DNA of 33,313 nucleotides from assembly GCA_913009835.1 (NCBI GenBank), contig CAJVXH010000017.1:1-33313 (forward strand). The letters are read 5' to 3'. Origin of the DNA: an uncultured bacterium. GTDB lineage: Bacteria; Electryoneota; Electryoneia; Electryoneales; Electryoneaceae. This document shows, one piece after another, positions 17,132 to 27,631 of this stretch. How positions within the stretch are numbered: position 1 is the first letter of the stretch; each line of letters starts with the position of its first letter. The position numbers and the translations under genes were made by a program. Under the pieces are notes generated by a model that was not told the origin of the DNA, did not search any database, and saw only the letters and a list, made by a program, of their open reading frames with translations.

Positions 17132-17160
17132 AGTATAGAGGACTCAGGCCCATGAGTCAA
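17132..17160 (-). promoter_or_regulatory. Sigma70-type promoter of the str operon
   Basis: TTGACT (17160-17155), a 17-nt spacer and TATACT (17137-17132), starting three bases after the rpoC stop codon. This is a near-consensus housekeeping promoter. Expected start is near 17125, giving a leader of about 300 nt before rpsL. The same TTGACTCAT -35 context occurs in the promoter at 31520-31547. Confidence 0.65.
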
Positions 17161-17163
17161 GCA

Positions 17164-20100
17164 TCACGAGACCGACGACTCCTCTTCTCCAGACACCGTC
17201 CCTGATACTGTTTCGTCGTTTTCCGACTCCTCCTCTACAACATCCGCAACGGGTGCTGAAAGGGGTTCGTCACCACCTTCGAAACCACCATACTCCAATT
17301 CCTCTGCCTCTGCACGAGCCTTGGCAGCTTCTTCAGCAAGCCAGGCAGCTTCCTCACGCTCGAGACGCTTGCGCTCTTCCTCTTCAACATTGGACACTGT
17401 GATGCCATCGTACTTCTTCAGACCCGTTCCAGCAGGGATGCGATGACCCATGATCATGTTTTCTTTCAAACCGATCAATTCATCCGTCTTGCGCTCTATC
17501 GCTGCCTCAGGAAGGACACGAGTAGTCTCCTGGAAAGATGCCGCAGAAATCCAGGATTCAGTCGACAAACTCGCCTGAGTGATTCCCAGAAGAAGCGGAG
17601 TGTAACGCGCAGCGTCAGCCCGACGTACGGTCGGTGGTTGCATATCCAGTTTCTTCAGACGGCGAAGCTCGCGGTTGACATCAATACGTTCGCAAATACC
17701 GCCATCTTCAAAACGACTATCACCAGCGCTCTCGATAACAACCTTGCTCTGTATCTCGCGATTCCTGCGATTGATACGGTGAATCGAAACCTGATCACCT
17801 TCCAGCATCCGGGTGTCACCCGGATCCTCAACACGCACACGTTGCATCATCTGACGCACGATCACTTCGATGTGCTTATCGTTGATCTTCACACCCTGTA
17901 GACGATACACCTTCTGGATCTCGTTCACCAGGTATTCCTGAACCTGGGCTGGCCCTAAAACAGCCAGAATATCCTGCGGTGATACCGCGCCTTCACACAA
18001 CGGCTCGCCCGCCTTGACGAATTCGCCATCATGCACCAGGATGTGCTTACCGTAAGGTATCTGATACAAATATTCTGCATCTTCCGGCGTGGTGATCTTA
18101 ATCTCGCGATAGCCGCGCTTCAGCTTTCCGAGCTTCACCGAACCATCAACTTCGGATACCACGGCTGGATCTTTCGGTTTGCGGGCTTCGAAAAGTTCTG
18201 CCACCCTCGGCAGACCACCGGTAATATCCTTGGTCTTGAGAGCCTCACGAGGGATCTTCGCAATCGCATCACCGCCCTTGATCAACGCACCTTCTTCAAC
18301 CACCAGAGTACAACCAGTAGGCAAAATGTAATTCCCGATCTTCTTATCGTCCTCATCAACGATGTTGACACTCGGGTTCAACTTACGTTGACCTGGAACC
18401 TCGATGATCACGCGCTGCTTCATGCCTGTGATCTCATCGACCTGCTCACGCATCGTCAAATCAGCCTTGATGTCCGTGAACTTCACCGTGCCGCTCTCGG
18501 TGGCCAGAATCGAAGTCATGTGGGCGTCCCACTCGAACAACACCTGGCCTTTCTTCACCTGTTGCTCGTCGTGAACAATAAGGGCGGAACCATAAGGGAC
18601 GGAATACTTAGCGACGATGCGGTTATTCTCGTCAATCAATTTCACAATACCATTACGACGAATCGTTACAATACGCTTCACCTTACGGCCGGTCTTGCCC
18701 TTCGATTCCTGGGTAATGGTATGAATATTATCGAAGCCAATAATCCCGTCTACCTTCGCCTTCACCTGGGATTCAGAGGTGATCAATGAGGCCGTACCAC
18801 CGATATGGAAAGTTCGCAAGGTAAGCTGTGTGCCCGGTTCACCAATGGATTGAGCAGCGATAATACCAACCGCCTCACCCCTGTTGACTGGCATACCGTT
18901 GGTGAGATTGATACCATAGCAGCTCGCACAAATGCCCTGCTCAGTTTCACAGGTCAACGGACTGCGCACCTTGACAGTATCAACACCATTTTCAGAAATC
19001 TTGCGAGCTTCCTCTTCACGGATCAGGGTGTTACGAGGTATCACCAGCTCACCGGTTACCGGATGCAGAATGTCATCCGCAATAACGCGACCGAGAATGC
19101 GCTCCGCGAGTTGTTCAGTTACCTCTTCAGCTTCCTTCTGGGCTTCTACAGTAACGCCACGCAGGGTGCCGCAATCGTCACGGTTGACTATCACATCCTG
19201 CGCGACATCAACCAGGCGGCGAGTCAGGTAACCAGCATCCGCCGTCTTGAGTGCGGTGTCAGCCAGACCCTTACGGGCACCGTGGGTCGAGATGAAGTAC
19301 TCGAGCACCGACAGGCCTTCCTTGAAGTTCGCGGTGATTGGGGACTCGATGATCTCACCCTTACCACCGGTCATCGTCTTCTGCGGCTTAGCCATCAGAC
19401 CACGCATACCGGCGAGCTGACGGATCTGGTCCTTAGAACCACGGGCGCCCGAATCAGCCATCATATAGATCGGGTTGAACCCTTCGCGGTCGTTCTTCAT
19501 GTCACGGAACATTAATTCCGCAATCTGACTCGAAGTATGTGTCCAGATGTCGATGATCTTGTTGTAACGTTCGCCGTCAGTGATGATACCCATCTCGTAC
19601 TGAGACTGGATAGCGTCAACCTCTTTCTGAGACTTCCTGATGATTGATGGCTTTTCCTTCGGGATATGGACGTCGTCCAACCCGGCGGACAGACCGCCCT
19701 TGGTTGAGAAATCAAACCCCAGCCCCTTCATCTGGTCGAGGAATTTTGCGGTTTCGTAGTTGCCCACTTCCTTATGGCATTCGGAAATGATCTGCTGAAT
19801 ACGTTTCTTAGTCAACAGTTCGTTGAAGAAAGTGTTTTTCTCGCGTAGCTCTTCTGGGAGTATCTGGTTGAAGATTACACGGCCCGGTGTGGTTGTGATA
19901 AACCGCTCGCTATGACGGGCATAAATCTTCGCGTGCAAGCCTACCTTGTCGTGATTATAGGCTACCACCACTTCATCCAGACTGCCGAAGAAAGTTCCTT
20001 CACCGTAATCGCCAGGCTTGATCTTGGTCATATAATAACAACCAAGTACCATATCCTGACTTGGGACAGTGATAGGACGTCCACTGGCCGGATGAAGAAT

Positions 20101-21612
20101 GTTCTGGTTCGCCATCATCAGCAGTTTTGCTTCCAGCTGAGCTTCAAAACTCAGTGGAAGATGAACTGCCATCTGGTCGCCGTCAAAGTCGGCGTTAAAC
20201 GCTGTGCAAGCCAGCGGGTGAAGACGGATAGCCTTGCCTTCTATCAGCTGAGGCTGGAAGGCTTGGATACCCAGACGGTGCAATGTTGGCGCACGGTTGA
20301 GCATCACCGGATGGTTCTCGATGATCTTCTCGAGGATACCCCAGACCACTTCGTCCCGACGTTCAACCATTCGCTTGGCTGACTTGACCGTCTTAGCCTT
20401 CTCCTGCTCGATCAACTTGCGGATAACGAAAGGCTTGAACAGCTCAATCGCCATTTCCTTGGGCAGACCGCACTCGTGCATCTTCAGTTCCGGACCGACA
20501 ACAATTACACTACGACCGGAATAGTCAACACGCTTTCCGAGCAGATTCTGACGGAAACGACCTTGCTTACCCTTCAGATTGTCAGACAACGACTTGAGGG
20601 CACGGTTGCCATCACTGCGAACAGCAACACTTTTACGACCGTTATCATACAGCGAATCCACCGCTTCCTGAAGCATGCGCTTTTCGTTACGCAGAATAAC
20701 TTCCGGAGCGCGGATCTCAATCAAACGCCTGAGGCGGTTGTTGCGGATGATAACACGACGATAGAGATCGTTGAGATCGCTAGTCGCGAAACGGCCACCT
20801 TCCAGCGGAACTAACGGACGCAAGTCCGGGGGGATCACCGGAATCACGCTCAATACCATCCACTCGGGCCGGATATTGTCAACGCCTGGCCGATCACGGA
20901 TCGCCTCGACAACGCGAAGACGCTTGATAGCGTCCTGCTTGCGCTGCTGGCTCGTCTCATCACGAACTTTTATACGGAGTAGCTTGGCTTCCGCATCCAC
21001 ATCGAGAACACGAAGCAGATCACGAACCGCATCGCCACCAGTTTTGGCTATGAATCGCTCTGGACTGTCGGAAGGAAGCTGAGCATTGCTCATTCCGAAT
21101 TGGTCCATCGTCTCCAGATATTCGGCTTCAGTAATCAGCTGACGTGCCGCCAATTCCGAATTGCCAGGCTGGATTACGATGTAGTTTTCATAGTAGATCA
21201 GCCGCTCGAGCTCACGAACTGTCATCCCGAGCAGATAACCAATCTTCGATGGCAAGGATTTGAAGAACCAGATGTGCACGACCGGCACAGCCAGCTTGAT
21301 GTGGCCCATACGCTTGCGGCGCACATCCTTGCGCGTTACATCAACCCCGCAACGGTCGCAGATAATGCCCTTGTAGCGAATACCACGGTACTTGCCACAA
21401 TGACATTCCCAGTCCTTGGTCGGGCCGAAAATCTTCTCGCTGAACAAGCCCTCGTTCTCGGGTTTGTACGAACGATAGTTAATAGTCTCCGGCTTCGTCA
21501 CCTCACCATAACTGTTGGCGAGGATCAACTCGGGGCCAGCGACATTTATTGTGATGTTCTTGATGAGCTTCTGATCCGACTGACCGCCCATCGAACGTCC
21601 TGAATTCAACAC
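17164..21612 (-). CDS. rpoC: RNA polymerase subunit beta'
   Basis: Catalytic large subunit of RNA polymerase. It has 1482 residues and is not split. The N-terminal zinc site uses Cys70, 72, 85 and 88; the catalytic NADFDGD loop is at 473-479; the second zinc site uses Cys814, 888, 895 and 898. After the trigger loop ([11 protein letters not shown], about 932-942) a long insertion of the SI3 type runs to [25 protein letters not shown], as in many Gram-negative bacteria. The last 70 or so residues are a charged helix followed by a very acidic Ser/Glu tail, longer than in E. coli. The start is GTG at 21612 with AGGAGG five bases upstream; ATG at 21591 is a weaker alternative. Confidence 0.99.
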   Translation of the reverse strand: MLNSGRSMGGQSDQKLIKNITINVAGPELILANSYGEVTKPETINYRSYKPENEGLFSEKIFGPTKDWECHCGKYRGIRYKGIICDRCGVDVTRKDVRRKRMGHIKLAVPVVHIWFFKSLPSKIGYLLGMTVRELERLIYYENYIVIQPGNSELAARQLITEAEYLETMDQFGMSNAQLPSDSPERFIAKTGGDAVRDLLRVLDVDAEAKLLRIKVRDETSQQRKQDAIKRLRVVEAIRDRPGVDNIRPEWMVLSVIPVIPPDLRPLVPLEGGRFATSDLNDLYRRVIIRNNRLRRLIEIRAPEVILRNEKRMLQEAVDSLYDNGRKSVAVRSDGNRALKSLSDNLKGKQGRFRQNLLGKRVDYSGRSVIVVGPELKMHECGLPKEMAIELFKPFVIRKLIEQEKAKTVKSAKRMVERRDEVVWGILEKIIENHPVMLNRAPTLHRLGIQAFQPQLIEGKAIRLHPLACTAFNADFDGDQMAVHLPLSFEAQLEAKLLMMANQNILHPASGRPITVPSQDMVLGCYYMTKIKPGDYGEGTFFGSLDEVVVAYNHDKVGLHAKIYARHSERFITTTPGRVIFNQILPEELREKNTFFNELLTKKRIQQIISECHKEVGNYETAKFLDQMKGLGFDFSTKGGLSAGLDDVHIPKEKPSIIRKSQKEVDAIQSQYEMGIITDGERYNKIIDIWTHTSSQIAELMFRDMKNDREGFNPIYMMADSGARGSKDQIRQLAGMRGLMAKPQKTMTGGKGEIIESPITANFKEGLSVLEYFISTHGARKGLADTALKTADAGYLTRRLVDVAQDVIVNRDDCGTLRGVTVEAQKEAEEVTEQLAERILGRVIADDILHPVTGELVIPRNTLIREEEARKISENGVDTVKVRSPLTCETEQGICASCYGINLTNGMPVNRGEAVGIIAAQSIGEPGTQLTLRTFHIGGTASLITSESQVKAKVDGIIGFDNIHTITQESKGKTGRKVKRIVTIRRNGIVKLIDENNRIVAKYSVPYGSALIVHDEQQVKKGQVLFEWDAHMTSILATESGTVKFTDIKADLTMREQVDEITGMKQRVIIEVPGQRKLNPSVNIVDEDDKKIGNYILPTGCTLVVEEGALIKGGDAIAKIPREALKTKDITGGLPRVAELFEARKPKDPAVVSEVDGSVKLGKLKRGYREIKITTPEDAEYLYQIPYGKHILVHDGEFVKAGEPLCEGAVSPQDILAVLGPAQVQEYLVNEIQKVYRLQGVKINDKHIEVIVRQMMQRVRVEDPGDTRMLEGDQVSIHRINRRNREIQSKVVIESAGDSRFEDGGICERIDVNRELRRLKKLDMQPPTVRRADAARYTPLLLGITQASLSTESWISAASFQETTRVLPEAAIERKTDELIGLKENMIMGHRIPAGTGLKKYDGITVSNVEEEERKRLEREEAAWLAEEAAKARAEAEELEYGGFEGGDEPLSAPVADVVEEESENDETVSGTVSGEEESSVS

Positions 21613-21649
21613 CTGTGCCTCCTGAAACTTTTTGGGAGGATACTGATAC

Positions 21650-21720
21650 GGGAACGTATTGTATGTCTTGCCACAGACTAACGCTCCGTGACGAAGACTA
21701 TCATTGCTTCGAACGTTCCC
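21650..21720 (-). other. Long-range inverted repeat in the rpoB-rpoC spacer
   Basis: Perfect 8-nt arms, GGGAACGT and ACGTTCCC on the plus strand, at 21650-21657 and 21713-21720, bracket the spacer directly after the rpoB stop. Inside, GTCTT and AAGAC with CCAC and GTG can form a nested stem. No U-tract follows. It could be an mRNA processing or stability element between the two large genes. Confidence 0.45.
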
Positions 21721-24700
21721 CTAATTGAGTCTGACATCCAACGCCAGACCCTTGAGCTCGTTGATCAGCACGTTGAAGGATTCCGGCACACCCGGAGCTG
21801 GCAGGTTCTCACCCTTCACAATGGCTTCATATGTGCGAGCACGTCCGCTGACATCGTCCGACTTCACCGTCAGCATCTCCTGTAACAGGTAGCTGGCACC
21901 ATAAGCCTCAAGTGCCCACACTTCCATCTCACCGAAACGCTGACCACCAAACTGGGCCTTACCACCGAGCGGCTGCTGAGTGATCAGACTGTATGGGCCA
22001 ATGCTGCGAGCGTGAATCTTGTCATCAACGAGGTGCGACAACTTGAGCATGTAGATATAACCGACAGTCGTCAGCTGGTCGAAAAGATCACCGGTACGGC
22101 CATCATATAACTGTACCTGACCGTTCTTCTGAAGCCCGGCCTTCTTCGTCTCCCGGGTAACGTCCTCCATCTTGGCACCGTCAAAAACACAGGTCGAATA
22201 ATGCTTGCCCAGCTTCTTGCCAGCCCAACCCAGCACGGTCTCAAATATCTGACCGATATTCATACGACTAGGCACACCCAGCGGGTTAAGGATGATCTCT
22301 ATTGAGGTTCCATCCGCCAGGAAAGGCATATCCTCAACCGGTACGATCTTCCCGACAACACCCTTATTACCGTGACGACCAGCCATCTTATCGCCGACGC
22401 TCAGCTTGCGGCGTTGAGCGATGTAAACCTTGGCCAGTTGTAAAGTGCCGGACGGAAGCTCATCACCCACCTGAACCTTGTGGATGTCATTGCGCGCCTT
22501 CGTCTGCACCTGATCCACCGCCTCACGATACTCACGCAAAGCGTAGTCCGTCAGCAGGTTGGTCTCCTCATCGTCCGTCCAGTTGACCTCTTCGACAATC
22601 ATATCAATGTCGATGGTGTCAATGAGTTCGGCCGTATAAATGAGACCCTCTTCAACAAACTCTTCGCCAGTCATAGCGTTGACCACACCCTGAGAGGTAC
22701 GTCCGACCAGCAGACCTTCGAGATTGCGAAGCGCATCCCGCTTCATGTTGCGAACCTCCTGCTCCATCTTCTCTTCGATAAGAGCAATCCGCTCTTTATC
22801 ACGGCGACGAGATTCGGGATCCTTGATCTTCCGGCTGAACAGCTTCGTGTCAATCACGATACCGTACATGCCCGGATGAGCCTTCAAGGATGCGTCCTTC
22901 ACATCTCCGGCCTTGTCACCGAAAATCGCCTTGAGCAGCTTATCTTCAGGTGTGAGATCGGTTTCACCCTTCGGCGTCACCTTACCTACCAGAATGTCGT
23001 TCGGCTTGATCAATGCACCAGTGCGGATGATGCCGTTCTCGTCAAGATCCTTTGTAGCCTCCTCGGAAACATTCGGAATCTCACGAGTAAGCTCTTCCTT
23101 GCCACGCTTGGTCTCACGTACCTGAAGTTCAAGCTCTTCGATGCGGATTGAGGTGAACACATCATCCCGCACAATGCGCTCAGAGATGATGACCGCATCT
23201 TCAAAATTGAAACCATGCCAGGGCATGAAAGCGACTAGAACGTTGCGACCTAGTGCCAAGTCACCACGCTCGGTGGATGGACCGTCCGCCAAAGGACGAC
23301 CTGCACGAACAAACTGACCCTTTTCAACCATCGGACGCTGGTTGACACAGGTATCCTGGTTCGAACGCTGGAACTTGCGGAGCTTGTAAGTGCGGTACAT
23401 CGGCGGCAAATCGGTCTGACGATCTTTCGACACACCCTTACGACGCGCCTTCATCACAATCTTCTGGGCATCAACGTAGATGATGTCGCCATCTTCCTCA
23501 GCCGTGATGATCGCACGAGAATCCCGCGCCGCACGTGACTCCATACCCGTTCCAACAATCGGCGCTTCCGGTACCAGTAACGGCACCGCCTGGCGCTGCA
23601 TATTCGAGCCCATCAACGCACGGTTGGCGTCATCATGCTCGAGGAAAGGAATCAATGCCGCTGCCAACGACACCATCTGGGTCGGGGCAACGTCCATAAA
23701 GTCTATCTTGCTCGGTTCCACGACCGGGTAGTCCGCACGGTGACGGCACTTGACACGATCGTTCTTAAAGCGCCCATCTTCCTTCAACGGCGCGTTTGCC
23801 TGAGCAATGATGTACTTGTCTTCGTCGTCCGCAGAGAGGTAACGGATCTGTTTCGTCACCTTTCCGTTCTTGACTACCCGGTAAGGTGTCTCCACGAAAC
23901 CGAGATCGTTAAAGCGCGCATAGGTCGTGAGCGACGAAATCAGGCCGATGTTCGGACCTTCAGGCGTCTCAATCGGACACAGACGACCATAATGAGTATA
24001 ATGGACGTCGCGAACCTCAAAGCCCGCACGTTCACGGGTCAAACCACCAGGACCAAGCGCCGATAAACGACGTTTGTGAGTCAACTCCGTCAAGGGGTTG
24101 ACCTGATCCATGAACTGGCTGAGCTGGTTGGTACCGAAGAAGGTGTTGATTACGCTTGATACGGTGCGAACATTTACCAGATCCTGCGGCTGCAACTTCT
24201 CAGAATCACGGACATTCATCCGCTCTTTGATCGTTCGCGCCATACGGCTGAAGGCCACACTGAACTGGTTGGCAAGCTGCTCGCCAACTGTACGTACACG
24301 ACGATTGCCCAGATGGTCAATGTCGTCAGTCTGACGCTTGTTGTTCTTCAGATCGAGCACGTACTTGATAATCGCGACGATGTCTTCTGAGGTCAGAATC
24401 GTATTGTCTTCCTCAACCTTGAGGTCGAGTTTAACATTGATCCGATACCGTCCAACTGCGCCGAGATCGTAACGTTTATCATCGAAGAACATCCGTTGTA
24501 AGAGCTTGAACGCCGTCTCCACATCGGGTGGGTCGCCGTTACGCATCTCACGATAGATGAACTCAAGCGCTTCGTCACGACTTGCAGTGCGATCCTTGGC
24601 AAAGGTGTTCTGAAGAATCTCGAAGCCGTGCTCATTGTCCTTGCCGCGAATCTTCTTCAGCAATGGGACTCGACGGATCTTGGCACGCTTCAACTTCTTC

Positions 24701-25524
24701 ATCACTTCTTCATCAAACTCAGCATTCTTCTCAACGAGAATCTCGAAGTTCCCCTCTTCGTCCTTGCTATCCTCATTGATGATATCAATCGGAACAATGC
24801 GACCAAAATAACTCTCGATGTTCTTTCTGCTCATTGGGACATCTTCGCAGAAACCGAACTGCTCGAGAATCTCATCGTCGCCACTGAAACCAATTGCGCG
24901 CAAGAACGTCGTGACCGGGAATTTCTTCCGACGGTCAATGTAGACGAACACCGCGTTGTTGATATCCGTAGTAAACTCCACCCAGCTGCCCCGGAACGGG
25001 ATAATACGGGCCGAGTAAATGGTGGTTCCATTCGGATGAATCGAATTGCTGAAGAACACACCAGGACTACGGTGAAGCTGGCTGACGATAACTCGTTCCG
25101 CACCGTTGATGATGAACGTACCCGTGTCCGTCATCATCGGAAGGTTGCCGAGATATACGTCAGACTCAATCGTCTGATCGAACTCTTCCGAATCATCGCT
25201 ATCAGAACGAGTGGACAGGCGTAAAACGGCCTTCAACGGAGCCGTGAAACTGACACCACGCTCCTTGCACTCTTCAACCGAATATTTCGGCGGTTCGATG
25301 AAGTACTCAACAAACTCCAACAGATGCTCTTCACGGTTGTCCACAATTGGGAAAACCGAGGTGAACACTTGCTGCAGGCCTTTATTCTCACGGTGATGGG
25401 AAGGAACGCCTGTTTGCAGAAAATCGCGGAAGGACTTGAGCTGGACCTCTAACAGATCCGGTATGTCCAGGGGGACTTCAATCCGCGCGAAACTGTGACG
25501 AGTGATTGGCTCTTTTTTCGCCAC
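21721..25524 (-). CDS. rpoB: RNA polymerase subunit beta
   Basis: Forms the active-site cleft with beta'. From GTG 25524 it has 1267 residues, starting MAKKEPITRHSFARIEVPLD. AGGAGG lies seven bases upstream of this GTG, while the earlier in-frame ATG at 25554 has no ribosome-binding site. The rifampicin cluster is around residues 464-494 (QLSQFMDQVNPLTELTHKRR): Asp473, His483 and Ser488 correspond to E. coli Asp516, His526 and Ser531, but the position of Asn518 is Val475. GRHGNKGVVGKIVPVEDMPF and the C-terminal GGKAQFGGQRFGEMEVWALE are conserved. A terminator-like hairpin lies upstream after rplL. Confidence 0.99.
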   Translation of the reverse strand: MAKKEPITRHSFARIEVPLDIPDLLEVQLKSFRDFLQTGVPSHHRENKGLQQVFTSVFPIVDNREEHLLEFVEYFIEPPKYSVEECKERGVSFTAPLKAVLRLSTRSDSDDSEEFDQTIESDVYLGNLPMMTDTGTFIINGAERVIVSQLHRSPGVFFSNSIHPNGTTIYSARIIPFRGSWVEFTTDINNAVFVYIDRRKKFPVTTFLRAIGFSGDDEILEQFGFCEDVPMSRKNIESYFGRIVPIDIINEDSKDEEGNFEILVEKNAEFDEEVMKKLKRAKIRRVPLLKKIRGKDNEHGFEILQNTFAKDRTASRDEALEFIYREMRNGDPPDVETAFKLLQRMFFDDKRYDLGAVGRYRINVKLDLKVEEDNTILTSEDIVAIIKYVLDLKNNKRQTDDIDHLGNRRVRTVGEQLANQFSVAFSRMARTIKERMNVRDSEKLQPQDLVNVRTVSSVINTFFGTNQLSQFMDQVNPLTELTHKRRLSALGPGGLTRERAGFEVRDVHYTHYGRLCPIETPEGPNIGLISSLTTYARFNDLGFVETPYRVVKNGKVTKQIRYLSADDEDKYIIAQANAPLKEDGRFKNDRVKCRHRADYPVVEPSKIDFMDVAPTQMVSLAAALIPFLEHDDANRALMGSNMQRQAVPLLVPEAPIVGTGMESRAARDSRAIITAEEDGDIIYVDAQKIVMKARRKGVSKDRQTDLPPMYRTYKLRKFQRSNQDTCVNQRPMVEKGQFVRAGRPLADGPSTERGDLALGRNVLVAFMPWHGFNFEDAVIISERIVRDDVFTSIRIEELELQVRETKRGKEELTREIPNVSEEATKDLDENGIIRTGALIKPNDILVGKVTPKGETDLTPEDKLLKAIFGDKAGDVKDASLKAHPGMYGIVIDTKLFSRKIKDPESRRRDKERIALIEEKMEQEVRNMKRDALRNLEGLLVGRTSQGVVNAMTGEEFVEEGLIYTAELIDTIDIDMIVEEVNWTDDEETNLLTDYALREYREAVDQVQTKARNDIHKVQVGDELPSGTLQLAKVYIAQRRKLSVGDKMAGRHGNKGVVGKIVPVEDMPFLADGTSIEIILNPLGVPSRMNIGQIFETVLGWAGKKLGKHYSTCVFDGAKMEDVTRETKKAGLQKNGQVQLYDGRTGDLFDQLTTVGYIYMLKLSHLVDDKIHARSIGPYSLITQQPLGGKAQFGGQRFGEMEVWALEAYGASYLLQEMLTVKSDDVSGRARTYEAIVKGENLPAPGVPESFNVLINELKGLALDVRLN

Positions 25525-25578
25525 GCTCCACCCTCCTGGTAAAACTACAGTCATATGGCATAAAGTTTACGCCAGAAA

Positions 25579-25594
25579 CACCGGTGCCCCGGTG
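25579..25594 (-). other. Hairpin in the rpoB leader
   Basis: CACCGG, 4-nt loop, CCGGTG: a perfect 6-bp GC-rich stem about 55 nt upstream of the rpoB start. TTTCTGG follows, too weak for a terminator. A processing or leader role is possible. Confidence 0.4.
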
Positions 25595-25704
25595 ACTTAT
25601 GGACAGCTTGGAAGGTGCGAACGTTGGAAACTCGAATGCAAATCATCGATTTCGCCAAACGCCAACACCGAGCCACCCGAGACCGGGTTACCGTACCCAG
25701 AACG

Positions 25705-25747
25705 AAAAAAAACGGCGGAGCACTCCCAACAGGGCGTGACCCGCCGT
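25705..25747 (-). terminator. Intrinsic terminator or attenuator between rplL and rpoB
   Basis: On the transcribed strand ACGGCGG and CCGCCGT form a 7-bp base stem, CAC/GTG and CCC/GGG stack inside it, TGTT is the apical loop, and eight T follow. It is 38 nt after the rplL stop. In E. coli a partial terminator sits at the same place and lowers rpoBC expression relative to rplJL; the location here suggests the same job. Confidence 0.85.
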
Positions 25748-25785
25748 CGAAGACAATCACCGGCATGGCCGGTACCGCAGATCAA

Positions 25786-26160
25786 TTACTTCATCTCCGC
25801 AGTACCACCAACCTCTTCAATCTGCTTAATGATGTCTTCTGCTTCTTCCTTGGGAGCCGCTTCCTTGATAGTATTGGGAGCGCCGTCCACCAATTCCTTT
25901 GCTTCCTTAAGACCCAGACCGGTCAACTGACGAACAACCTTGATAACCTGAATCTTCTTCGCGCCACAATCCTTAAGGATGACGTCGAATTCTGTCTGCT
26001 CTTCTTCAGCAGCAGCTTCGTCACCAGCCGCCGGGACCGCGCCAGCCATCATCATTGGAGCCGCAGCTGCGGATACACCAAACTCTTCTTCCAATGCCTT
26101 CTTGAGCTCTACCAGCTCAAGAACCTTCATGTTCTTGATGGCTTCAATAATCTGTTCCAC
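25786..26160 (-). CDS. rplL: 50S ribosomal protein L7/L12
   Basis: Stalk protein that recruits translation GTPases, present in several copies per ribosome. It has 124 residues: N-terminal dimerisation helices ([20 protein letters not shown]), an Ala/Met-rich hinge ([20 protein letters not shown]), and the C-terminal domain [20 protein letters not shown] and [14 protein letters not shown]. The start is GTG at 26160 with GGAGG six bases upstream. A strong terminator-like hairpin follows. Confidence 0.97.
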   Translation of the reverse strand: MEQIIEAIKNMKVLELVELKKALEEEFGVSAAAAPMMMAGAVPAAGDEAAAEEEQTEFDVILKDCGAKKIQVIKVVRQLTGLGLKEAKELVDGAPNTIKEAAPKEEAEDIIKQIEEVGGTAEMK

Positions 26161-26256
26161 CGCGAACCTCCAAGCCTGCTATGAATGAATGTGTCTTTTG
26201 TTGCTATCTATAGTCGAAATACTGCATACAACACATATGTAGATCAAAGGACACCG

Positions 26257-26817
26257 CTAAGCTGCAGCACCATCCTCTTGCTTCTGTTTCTCTTGAATCA
26301 CTGCTTCAAGAACTGAAAGGAACTCACGAACGATCTCATTGAGAACGATGACAAGTCCACTAAGCGGGCTGGCAATGCTACCCACAATGCCCGCATACAG
26401 CTCTTGCTGCGACGGCATCTCAGCAAAAATTTTCACCTTTTCCGCATCATAGAACTCACCGTCAACCAGAACGCCCTTGAACTCGAGACTCTTATGCTTC
26501 TTGGCAAAATCTCCCAGAGTCTTTGCAGGCGTTACCGGGTCCTCGCCGATACCGATGCCAACCGGACCCTTGAGCAAGGAATCATCCGTGATCTCTATCC
26601 CACGGCTCTCAAGCGCCATCTTAAGGATGCTGTTCTTAACAACAATGAATTCGCTACAGCCGGTCTTGTGGAAATCGCTGCGAAGCTCGTTCATCTCTTT
26701 GACATTGAGACCACGATAATCCGCGAAGATCATCGATTCGATACCTTCCAGCCGCGATTGCAAAGCCTTTAGGGCTTCTTTCTTCAGCGGACTGGCTTTT
26801 GCCGTAAAATCACCCAT
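26257..26817 (-). CDS. rplJ: 50S ribosomal protein L10
   Basis: Anchors L12 dimers to 23S rRNA; in E. coli the L10-L12 complex represses its own mRNA. From ATG 26817 it has 186 residues. The N-terminal rRNA-binding domain includes MIFADYRGLNVKEMNELR and VVKNSILKMALE; the C-terminal helix (SGLVIVLNEIVREFLSVLEAV) is the L12 docking platform. AGGGA precedes the ATG; the ORF's TTG at 26823 is too close to that site. Confidence 0.96.
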   Translation of the reverse strand: MGDFTAKASPLKKEALKALQSRLEGIESMIFADYRGLNVKEMNELRSDFHKTGCSEFIVVKNSILKMALESRGIEITDDSLLKGPVGIGIGEDPVTPAKTLGDFAKKHKSLEFKGVLVDGEFYDAEKVKIFAEMPSQQELYAGIVGSIASPLSGLVIVLNEIVREFLSVLEAVIQEKQKQEDGAAA

Positions 26818-26915
26818 CGTCAATCCCTGCTATTTCCGCCTCTCCCAGTTCGGGAGATGGAGGTGTCAACATTCAGTGAACTGAAATCTCAGCCCAGATG
26901 AACCGATGCAGTTGC
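26818..26915 (-). promoter_or_regulatory. Possible L10 leader
   Basis: The 98-nt rplA-rplJ spacer contains a hairpin with arms CTCCC and GGGAG (26841-26855) and a short TTCAGT/ACTGAA inverted repeat. L10 leaders occupy this place in many bacteria. I cannot confirm the kink-turn motif by eye, so the assignment rests mainly on position. Confidence 0.3.
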
Positions 26916-27629
26916 CTAGGTAGCAACCTCTGCCGACAGGGAGCTCGCAAGCTGCAGCCTGACACCAGGACTCATCGTCGAAGAAAGCGACACCCGCTTG
27001 ATGTATACACCCTTGACTGCGGCGGGACGCATCCGATTTATCGTTGTCATGACCTCGCGAACGTTGTCTTCCAACATGTTCGCTTCGAAGCTGCCCTTGC
27101 CCACCCCGACATGCACGATTCCGTACTTGTCAACACGGAAATCAATACGACCTGCCTTGACTTCCTCGACGGCCTTGCCAACATCGAAGGTGACTGTTCC
27201 CGTCTTCGGATTTGGCATCAAACCACGGGGACCGAGCGCGCGACCCAACTTGCCAACATCACGCATTACATCCGGCGTTGCCACAAGAACATCAAACTCG
27301 AACCAACCTTCGTTCGAAATCTTATCGATGTACTCGTCGAATCCAACGTAGTCGGCACCAGCTTCGCGAGCTTCCACCTGCTTCTCACCCTTGGTGAGAA
27401 CGAGGACGCGTACCACTTTCCCGGTTCCGTGTGGCAAAGATAAAGTGCCACGTATCATCTGGTCGGCTTTTCGAGGGTCCACATCCAGATTGACCGTTAG
27501 TTCGACTGTTTCGTCAAACTTGGTCTTCTGTGCGAACTTCTTGACTAGATCAATGCCCTCGACGAGCTGGTATTCGCGGAGACGGTCGACATCGGCCATC
27601 GCCTCCTTCCAGCGTCGGCTTCGCTTCAT
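26916..27629 (-). CDS. rplA: 50S ribosomal protein L1
   Basis: L1-stalk protein that helps release deacylated tRNA; a repressor of its operon in E. coli. It has 237 residues, near the norm. [20 protein letters not shown] near residue 40-57, and [19 protein letters not shown] near the centre are hallmark stretches. It starts two bases after the rplK stop with a site inside rplK. Confidence 0.97.
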   Translation of the reverse strand: MKRSRRWKEAMADVDRLREYQLVEGIDLVKKFAQKTKFDETVELTVNLDVDPRKADQMIRGTLSLPHGTGKVVRVLVLTKGEKQVEAREAGADYVGFDEYIDKISNEGWFEFDVLVATPDVMRDVGKLGRALGPRGLMPNPKTGTVTFDVGKAVEEVKAGRIDFRVDKYGIVHVGVGKGSFEANMLEDNVREVMTTINRMRPAAVKGVYIKRVSLSSTMSPGVRLQLASSLSAEVAT

Positions 27630-27631
27630 AC

